Shown here piece after piece: positions 51,455-61,000 of a stretch of DNA of 64,000 nucleotides. Source of the DNA: Echinococcus granulosus. Its lineage: Eukaryota; Platyhelminthes; Cestoda; Cyclophyllidea; Taeniidae. The position numbers and the translations under genes were made by a program. The stretch is taken from the NCBI RefSeq assembly GCF_000524195.1, contig NW_020170475.1:71902-135901 (forward strand), in the 5' to 3' direction. Each line of letters starts with the position of its first letter. Position 1 is the first letter of the stretch. The notes beneath the pieces are model-generated. The model was not told the DNA's origin. It worked only from the letters and a program-made list of their open reading frames with translations, and made no database searches.

Positions 51455-52186
51455 CTAGCATGTATTTTGATCTAGTTTGGTTTCTTCCCGCTGGTCCTTC
51501 TCTACGTGTGAGCTTGGAAAGCCAGGAATGTGCTGGTAGGTGCTGGAGAGATGGTCAAGGCCCTTCTGCCTGGAAAGATGTATCGTGGGGATAAGAAGGA
51601 AAAGATCTTACGCCGCAGCCAGAAACACTTCCTTTGTGATAGTATTCTTGCCAATTCCGCGAGGCATTATGTCGAACTCGGTGATACCCAGGGTCTCCAA
51701 ACCATGTTTATATTGCTCAAAAGTGACGTACCCCCGCATGTTTGGGTCCAACATGTGGAATATGGATTCAGCATTTGCCAAGGTGAAGATAAAAGGGTTT
51801 TCGCCACGGCCGTGCTGAGCTGCCTTCAACTTCTCCAGTATCGAGATCATATACTCGATTGGGTTTTCTAGACATTGTTGTTGAAATGGAGAGGGTATTA
51901 TTAAATCACTTAAATGTTATTGTAGATGGGGTGCCGTGACGCTTCGTGCACTGATATTGGCTAGTATAAGTCGAATGAATCTGGTAAGTGAGGGTAGTGA
52001 GACATGCAAGAAGCATGGTGGTTGAGCTCCGGCGGGTTGGATTTTCACGGTTTCCTATATCAAAGTAGACTTGCCTGGTCTGTCAAAAACAACTAGGCTG
52101 CTGAGATTGTGTAGCAATTCGGGGATACGTTTTTCGTCGAGATATCTCTCTGCCTCAATAAACTTTGGGCACTTCCTGTAATCCAT
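51455..52186 (-). CDS. EFCAB10: EFCAB10-like RIIa-fold / degenerate EF-hand protein
   Basis: Exons on the minus strand: 52186-52075, 51867-51612 and probably 51569-51455 (160 residues). If the 42-bp last intron is retained, translation stops at 51608, giving 123 residues; human EFCAB10 is about 130. The N-terminus has YLDEKRIPELLHNLSSLVVF then RPGENPIEYMISILEKLKAAQ, a DPY-30/RIIa-type docking fold. Then comes one EF-hand, MLDPNMRGYVTFEQYKHGL, and LGITEF. The calcium loop D-P-N-M-R-G-Y-V-T-F-E-Q has Arg at position 5 and Gln at position 12, so calcium binding is unlikely. The first intron starts GCAAGT, not GT; only this donor joins RP to ENPIEY in phase. The family is associated with axonemes and cilia, but its role is not established. 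The gene is head-to-head with the CEP83-like gene and tail-to-tail with the ANCHR-like gene. Confidence 0.85.
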
Positions 52187-52329
52187 GCCGCGCTGGTGCA
52201 CGAAATACCATGACGCGTGTAATTTAAACAAGAGAAACCAAGCATTCAATTTGTTCGTCAGCCGCAGATTTATTTGTATTTACAAATATTGCTAATATAG
52301 TAGGAATATGAATTGGAAATTTAGGCGCT
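52187..52329. promoter_or_regulatory. Compact bidirectional promoter, EFCAB10-like / CEP83-like
   Basis: Only 143 bp separate the two start codons, so the genes almost certainly share promoter DNA. I looked for an RFX X-box and saw no good match. The sequence is AT-rich on the CEP83 side. Confidence 0.55.
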
Positions 52330-55300
52330 ATGTTTGACTCTGGCGACCTTAAATTGTTTAATGTAATTGTCATGTTTATAAGGTCAAGGCAAGAACTTTC
52401 GCTCTTTATGCGATTCCCAATGAGACGCAGAGCCTTATCACAAAGTGATGTGTATTTCAATGAAGAATTCCTACCGAATCACGATCCATGCCTTAAATCG
52501 CAGGATTGGCCTTTAAGTGAACTGGTTGAAACTTCGCATATTCTATTGGATGAGAGAACCAGTGCCAAAAGATTTCAACAGCTTTACTCCCATCTTAAAT
52601 TTGCATACACACAATTACAGGTAAATTTTTTCCTCCTGGAAAATCAACTAATACTAAGGCATACACTGTTAAACCTGTTTTATGCAAACAAAAGTTATTT
52701 TCTGCACTGGAGCCGTAGCTCCCCTCCATTTTATTAATACCTGTGCATACTGCTGGAATCAAATACATTTTTTACGGACAGGAATCACATGTTGATTTAG
52801 AGTCGCGGTATACCAGTGCACTGCATGAATGGCTAAACGAGAAGAAGTTATTGAACCTTGAGTTAATAAGACTTTCCTCTGAGAAACGTGAACTCGAGTT
52901 ACTGTGCATTGAACTTCAAAAGAGTGCACTCTCACCAGAGAGTCTTGAGCTGATAAAGTGTAAGGTATGTTGAGGTAAAAATCCAACATATAGTTTCTAA
53001 CGATTATCTAATGCCTTATTTATTTAAGATTGGGAATGCACTAAAGAAGAAATCTGAAGATGAGCTTGCCAGCGCCACCAAAGAGATTGAAGTTGCGCGG
53101 ACCGAATGTCTTTATGTAACAGAAGAGCTTGAGAAACTAAAGACTGACTACGAGCAACTTCGGGCACGCTCAAAATCTGTTCGGGAAATGGAAGTTCTTC
53201 TCCGAGAATCAGAGGTTCGATTCAACTATTGCCTTTGTTTTATTTCTCTTTAATTAGCAACCACTTTCAGATGTCATACATTGCTATTGACATTTTTTCA
53301 GCATATTGTTAAACGTGCTAAGTTGACCTACTTGTTGACCAAGCTACAGTATTTTTGGGGCTGCTAATTATCGGAGCAATTTACAAGTTTATTTAGCATT
53401 TCCATTGCTTTGCTTCATATTTATTTTGAGTGGTATCTAACGCGTTGGAGAGTGTTCTTCTAATGCACGAATCTTCCCAAGTTTTCTCAAATCCACTCTA
53501 TATCTAAATCAGGCAATCAAGTTACCAATATTTTCCCGGTTCGGTTAAAGATCAAGTGCAATTTTTCTGAAACATTCCGGGTATATTTGCTAGTCGAAAA
53601 TTATATTAGTTAATTAGAATGTTATAAAGAACCAAGATATGACACTTCTCTTGTTTTCAGACATTTAGTACACAAATTTCCTTTTTGTAAATCAGGTTGA
53701 ATTAGTCAAATAAATGTCATTTACACTAAATTCAAGCGTCAGCATATAGCTGAGTCTCATGACGAAGTCGTAACTCGCCTCTCTTCTCTTCTCGGGTCGG
53801 ACACGGAAACCCTGGCTGCCCTGTATCGCGAAAACTCACAGATGTGCGCACAGTACCACCTCGTTGTTGGTGAGGCGGAGAAGTCAAAACGTCTTTATGA
53901 TACACAGATGTAGATCATTCCATATTGTTTCACCTAGATGCTACTTAGGTGTGAACTGAAGAATGAGCTGATACGTGCTATAGAAGAACTAACAGCAGCG
54001 AAGACGGATAGGGCCACGCTGGTGGCAAAATGCGAGTCCTTGAGTGAAGAGGTGGGTGTAATTTGAGACAGAACTTCGAAACAACTTATTCGACTTTTTT
54101 AAGATGGAATTGCTTGTTAAAAGCCTGGCCAGCACCCAGGCTGATCTGAAGGCTGCCCGTCAGCGCATAGTTGACTGTGAGCGAGCAAAGTTGAGCTCGG
54201 AGAAGCATTTCGAGGGGCGAGTGCAATGCTTAAGAACGGAGTTGAACGACTGCCGGTTGGTAGCCCAGCGGGAGCGAGTGGAAGTAGAGCGCCAGCGTGA
54301 TCAATTGGCTTTCCAAGTCCAAGGCAAGTGTGACGCATTCTACTATTTTTGAAGGGATATTTAGAAATATGTTTCCAATTAGTAACCTTGCTTCCACTTT
54401 CTGGTCCATTGAAAACGTTTAAAGTAACACGTTTGAAGAGAATACATGATTTAACGGGTTAGTTATACCTAGAAATAGACTACATAATTACGATTTTACG
54501 CCTCGATTTGTGAATATGAATCTTTACGAGTGGATTAATTTTATTTGATAATGTTGATTTAGTAGTCTAATCCTCCCTCTCTTAGCATATTTACATGTTC
54601 CATTAGCTCTTACTTCTCGGCAAGGGAAGTTCAAATTGGCGAAACTTGGTACATCCGAATTCGATGAATCGATGCTTTGAATCAAACGATATGAATCACT
54701 GGCCCTATTGGTTCGACTTGTTTACGTTTGATATCGAAAACTGATACCAATTCTCGCATGTTATCGACTTTTGTTACAACTTCTAAGGAGGTGAAGTGTG
54801 AAATAAATCAAACTCTTACTGCATCGTCCGAAAATGTGAAAATGTTTGACGTTATGCTTTAGGCGATTTGAATTTCCGAACTATTTACGAAGTAGACACG
54901 TCTGCCAAGATCTCTCATACATGATCCCAAACGTAATAGATGTATGGCGCTTTCTCATTTATTGGCAATATATATTGACAATATTCCCTTTACAGAAACC
55001 CAGGCAGATGCTTTATGTCATGGTATGTGCACGTATTGCCAAAAATTAAAATGCGGTACCTCTAAATTAGGTGGTTGTTAAATTTAGTACTCTAAAATCA
55101 AAGTCATATTCCTCCACCTAGGTCAAAATGTTATCATATTGGTGTTTTCAGCCTGTTTCCTTATGTAACACTCATGAATTTGAAGGCATTTTAAAATGCC
55201 TTCTTTCAGATCTTGCCAGTCAATTGGCTGTGGCCATAGCCAAATTCGAAGAGGTCGAGATATTGCATCAACAGCGTGAACAGGAAATGGCGCAACGGGA

Positions 55301-56773
55301 GTCAGATCTTCGAAAAACTATGGTTGATTCCACTGAGGAGTCGAGAAATCGCTCTGCGGAAATGCTTCGACAATTGGAACACACGCAATCACGGTTTCGT
55401 GAATTAACAGCTCAGCACAAAGATATAACACAGGCCTTGGCTGAGGTAAGAACCTCTGCTACTTAGCCTTATTAATAGCAATCGCATAGGAGCTTTGGAC
55501 CCTCAGTCACGTGGTTTAATGGTGTCGCTAGAACAAAGATTTGTATATTATTGAATCACACGGTTTCACTTTAGTATTTTAACTGAACATACATAATGGT
55601 ATGACGTCAGTTAATGAATTATGCGGTAAAAATAGGGATGCTTTTGATTTCCACTTTTGCAGGACGAATAAATAAAGTGATTATACCTTAAAATCAGTCA
55701 GAGCACTGATATATAGCAAGCTAGTAACCCATCATTTATCAAGAGCGTCTGCTTCATGTGCTTCTTGCTGCATTTGTGCCTACATTTGCCCTGCGCACGG
55801 AGCACACTCCATAGCTGGTGTTGTTAGGACTAAAAGTGCTGTGAAAAATGCTTATGGGTACTCTCGAAATCGTACCTCACTGAATTCGATACTCCATATA
55901 TTTCCAAACTTAGGACCCATCGCTTCAATTTATGCAGTTTGTACCTAATAGATGCTCGATAAGCACGTATAAAATAGCCAAACATTGTTATGATTAAGGT
56001 CACTTACTTAGGAGACATAGGAAGGAAGCATCAACTTCGCTCGGGAGGTGTGTGGTAAATATACAATCACCATTTGCATAACCTATTATTTTAGTCGGAG
56101 ACATTAAGGACTGAGACCCAGAAGAAGCTTTCGTTAAGTGAGGCACAAAACTCAGCATTGAAAGATGAATTGGCGATGGCTAGACATGAACTTAGAGCCC
56201 AGCAAAATCAAATCCAGAGTTTAGAACGTGCACTAAAGGAAATTACTTCTACAGATGAACAAATTCCTGAAAAGGTAATGTTCATTAGAAGCTAATCATA
56301 TCAATGAAGGATTATGGTGATGGAGGCGACCGGCTCTGTGAAATGGCAGGTGTCAGAGAGGCATACCTGAGGTTACTGGAGAAATTCAAATCAGTAAGTA
56401 AACCATCACGGAATTTACATTTTCATACTGAATGCTGATTAGCTTTGATCGGACTTCGCACAGGAAAGGGTGAAATTGATTGTAAACATTCGCCAACTTA
56501 ATGCTGAACTGATCGCGAAGAGCTGTGAAGCCGAACAACATCGCCAAGAAATTGAAAAATTGAGGTGAGTTGTAAATGTAACAGGAATAAATGTTACCCA
56601 CTTAATGGGACATAAATCGTTTTTGCTCTGTGTTTTTAAAAAGACGTCGTGTGCCGCAAGCAGAATACCAGAGAATAAAGTCTCAGCTGGAAGAGTTTCA
56701 ACGACGCAAGGAAAGCTATTGGTTTCTTCTAAATCAGGCAAATCAAGTTTTGCCAGGATGTCACTCGGATTAA
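52330..56773 (+). CDS. CEP83: CEP83-like centriolar distal-appendage coiled-coil protein
   Basis: Eleven exons, 52330-52620, 52782-52964, 53029-53214, 53737-53909, 53949-54051, 54104-54323, 55210-55445, 56095-56274, 56310-56393, 56464-56564 and 56644-56773, all in phase, give 628 residues (human 701). It is nearly all coiled coil. Family-specific blocks are ILLDER with a following Tyr/Leu-rich helix, LSPESLELI near residues 147-155 (human LTPQKLELL), the RAL and LEKLKTDYEQL heptads, and the C-terminal VPQAEYQRIK...LEEFQRRK matching VPFEDYTRLQ...IQRRH. CEP83 recruits the other distal-appendage proteins and docks the mother centriole to membrane for ciliogenesis. Exon 6 ends in a GC donor (GCAAGT) whose phase is required to reach exon 7. 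The first ATG was used; ATGs at 52408 and 52420 are alternatives. The short conserved C-terminal half of exon 11 ends before the second human coiled coil. Confidence 0.87.
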
Positions 56774-58054
56774 GTGTATGGATCCCCGTTTAATGCGTTA
56801 CACTTTCCTAATGATTAATGGGTATTAGAACTTTACTAACGACGGTGTTTTAGTAATGCGTTGAGGCCTGGAATAAAAGCAACGGGTGAGTACTAAGTAA
56901 GAATGTAGCGAGCCCAAAATTTATTTGTACTACTTAAAGGTTGCAACGAATATTACTTTGTAATGCAGGACACAAAAACCCTCTACGTAAAAGTGCATTA
57001 GATGTGTAAGTTGAAGGTACATCAAATGAACGGGTCTCCGTTTTCAATTATCTGTTCTGGATGTCTCACAAATCTTCTCTTAAGTCTCAAAAGGTCAAAA
57101 GGCTATCAAAAAACATGTGGTACTAGCGTAGATCGGTGTTGGGACACCTACGGCCTGGCGCCAAAGCCGCGTTGCGGTACTCTGATAGTCCACATGGTCA
57201 AACGACGAGTAAGACAAACTGGCAAGCCAACAGAATTCGTGTTTAGTGGCGGATGCATGTAGTAAGTGGCCATATCTGCACAAAAAAGGATTCTGATACG
57301 CCATGCCTGAGAAATGAACAGTGGCCAAGGAGCACATCTATCAATATTTTCTTTATGAATAAACCAGTTCGTAAAATAAAAAATTTAAATAGGGTGTCAA
57401 AGAAATAAGTTTATTTGATTTTGAAATCAAAAATTTCAAACAAATCTACTCCATAATGATAGTGTTGGTGCTCACAAACAAGCTGTTTTTAAAATTAATT
57501 GCCCAACCTCTCTCCCATTTAATATTATATGCATAAATTTTAAATAACAGATTGCCAATCTGATTTAATTTCGTTGTATCGGTCCCACAAAATGTCACAA
57601 CCGGGATAGCCTAATACGAAATATACCGTTCAAATACTTTACTAGTATTTTTGTTGATCCGCTACAATTTAAAGGTCACGCGTTTATTGGATAGCACGAT
57701 GATACCTGTAGGGCAAACCTGTTAACTTGTGCTGGTTGACGTTGGCGTCGATACTCATACAGCTGGTGAGTTCTATGCAAATATGTAATGCGAAGTATTT
57801 TACCATCCTGAGTCAATATCAGATGTGATTTAGTTTTATTATGGGAACTCCTTATCCTACCACTATTCCTCGTGGACGTGTAGTCGATTTCATTTTGGAG
57901 CAAGCCTAGTTACTTAGTTTGCTTGTCAATTTCTATTCTATTCGATGTCTGGTCTCACTAGAACTAATTGTTAATGTATATTGGTTGATCTGGGTGTGCC
58001 AACTCACTTCTCTCGTATTAAACTGTATTTCACTATTTCATTTCTAGTCTTACA
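56774..58054. other. Intergenic DNA, CEP83-like to ODR4-like
   Basis: Holds the CEP83-like 3' UTR and the ODR4-like 5' flank. A GC-richer patch at about 57120-57330 is open on both strands but matches nothing I recognise; it may be part of a mobile element. The region ends in a pyrimidine tract and CTAG seven bases before the ODR4-like ATG. Confidence 0.45.
57358..57363 (+). terminator. Candidate polyadenylation signal, CEP83-like gene
   Basis: AATAAA 585 bp beyond the CEP83-like stop and on the coding strand. It is the first clear hexamer I found, so the 3' UTR would be long. Confidence 0.35.
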
Positions 58055-61000
58055 ATGATAAAAACACTGTCCATTGAGCAAAAGTTCCATGACCGTTGTC
58101 TTTCACAGAAATCTACCAATTACGGCTTGATAATCAGTGGGGTGAGTCCTTCTCTATTATCTAAGTTAGTGTATTCTAGTCCGTCAAGGAGGACGAGTGC
58201 GTTTTCCTCCTTCTTGCATCTACTGAAAAAGACCTCACTAACATTGACACCATTAACACATCGGAATTAAAGCTTGAGTGCCAGAAAATATGCCGTATGC
58301 TTCCTGCTGGTTTAAGAGTATCTGGTGTCTACTACTGCGGATTTCTCAATTTCACTAAATCAAGTGCACGAATTAGAGAGGTATTCATGTTTATAATAGA
58401 ATTTCATTTCGATGTATAGATATTGCATGTTATTCAATTGGCCGAAAAGCATCCACTCACAGACAAGTTTGCCCCTTTAACCGATCGTGATAAGCTTTTC
58501 CTTCAAGTAGATCCTCTCACTAAGAGGTACGCTCGTGGCGCATTTAAATCCAACCCTGCTGTTCTTTAGCTTCATTGCCAAAGCAATTGGCTTCTCTCAC
58601 CCAAAGGACTTTTTGCGGCCAGTTGATGTGAGAGTCCGACAGGTGATAGATAGGTGGAGGGGCATTAAGACCCACATCAATCTGACATTGGAGGCTTACC
58701 TTCCAGCCGAACGACAGAAGGAGAAGATTCTTCAGGAACTGGAGGGAGCTGCGACGCCATTCCTGGAGGCCATTACCAGAAAGACACGACTTCTTGTCGA
58801 TGGTGACTTGAAATGCGAGTCGGATCCCCTCTTCCACAAAAAATCCATCGCAAAGGTTGCTCGTCACTCAAAGCGTCATAGAGGAACAAAGGCGGAGTTC
58901 CAGAGTTTTTCCGAGGCGGCGCAGAATCTTTCTAACTCCTGGGATTCCGCAAACTTTGTCCTATTCGGCCCTGATGTGAGTCGCATTTGCTTTTGTGCTA
59001 TCCCTTTTTTTCTGTTGTAAAATCAACAATACTTTACGGTATCAAATTTAACCAGTTTTCGTGTTTTTTAAGACTCATACTGGCAATCCTGCTGGTTTGA
59101 TTTTGTCCATTACCCCTTGGATATTCCATTGAATTGAAGTAAGGCTAGTTGCTTATATGACCAATTGCCTCCAAGTAGAGAATGCAAGCCAATGTTGCTA
59201 TTATTGTTTTTACAGCCTTAATACCCCATTTTTGATAATCAATCTTAAGATTGTAGGTAGTTTTATTTTCGGTAACATGCCGATCCATTATATTTGCATA
59301 TATACTAAGATTTGTGCAATTTAATCATTTACTGGGAAAATAGTTCAAAGTGAACCAACTACGCATTTATTGAATTCCTTTCTAATCTGTTCCGAATAGT
59401 TTCTCAATGCAAACGTGTTTTTGAAAGTTGAAAATTCATGTAAACGAATTTGTAGGAAAAAATATCGTTTGATTCCTTGAATCACCAAATGATTGTTTTT
59501 TGTCTTTTTGGCAGTGGCGTTTGAGTGGATAACTACCATAGCGATTGTCATAGAGCTAAGACCAGCACGTCTAGGACAGTGATGAATAAATATCCTTCAC
59601 CGTCTAAGAATGCACGTCCAGTGTATAAAGCGCCTATGAACCGAGTTATAAGTACATCTCGCACATGCACACCTACGGTTCTCAACAAAGCACATCGTTT
59701 TAATGAGTATTAAGGGACAGTTCAGGGATTTTCTTGCCTCAATAGTTTCTCTCTTGGAAGCGAACCAGCTCCTGCTCGTCGATTGACTCGGGCCACTATT
59801 CGGACGCCTTGGCCATGCCCATCGATAGCCCGCCGCGTCCAGAAGGCGACAAGATCCTCACCATCCATGGACGGATTCCTGGTCTTGCCTTCCTCCCCGT
59901 TGATGGCACGACTGTCGCTGATGCGCTCAAGGTAACCTTTTCTATCCAATTTAAATCTATCACTATACTTTTGAGGCTTCTTACACGAACCAAGCACTCT
60001 TGCGCGCTTGCTAAGCTCAAAAAGTTTTGGTGACTTGGAGGCCATCCAGTAGATGCTCGCACTTGTCCCGCCAACATGTGGTGTAACAGATATTTTATGT
60101 ATTTCATTTACATTGATTTTGTATTTCCTGTTCTTAACACAACTTTTTACTGTGTTTAAGAAAAAACAATGAGAATGAAAACAGATTGTTTAATAAAAGT
60201 TAAAAATATTCCTAAAAATTTTTAAGCTGACTAAAATTTACGGGTGGTTGATAGGTTTTTTGAATTTCCCGATGAATTCATCTTGAATTTGTCCATATTT
60301 TTTATTCAATTATTTTTACTTTTTTAATTTGTCCTTTATTTCTCCAGGCCTTTCAGCGGGATCTAACACACAGCATTCTAGTGCGCCTCGAACTCCTCAC
60401 CGAAGAATTGCAGATAAGCAGCGGTGAAATGGAGTGTAAGGCAATTCTTTTTACAAATATTTTATGCAGTCGTTTTAAATAAGCAATTTTGTCCTAAATT
60501 CCACAGTTTTATGAATAGCGAAATTCGCAACCGTTTGAGCTGTATGTGCCATATTGTGAAAGCTACTTCAAACTCCCACACAAGTCCCAGGCGATAGCCA
60601 TTTTTCCATCTCATTTTTGGATATTTCATCTTTCTTTCTAAGATTATGGCTAAAAGTGGGTTTTGGAGTCTTATTTTCGGGAGTGATAAATATCGAGTGT
60701 AAAAACAATTTTTGTCCTATATTTTGATGAAACCAATCCAAACCGTTAAATTTTCACCAATTAAAATAAGATTCCTTTCGAAAATAATTCATTAAAGTTT
60801 GCTTTGCCGTTTAATTTAGTTTTTTTTTTAAGTTATTTGATTATATCACACATTTCTTTGTCATCGCTCAAAGATTTCATACCAACATTGTCAGGATTGG
60901 TAGACGTTTTTAAAAACAACCACCTTGTGTCGATCTTTCACTATTGAATAGCTGCAAAAGAGGTGATGAAAATCAAATCAAATGACAGTCTCCACTTAAC

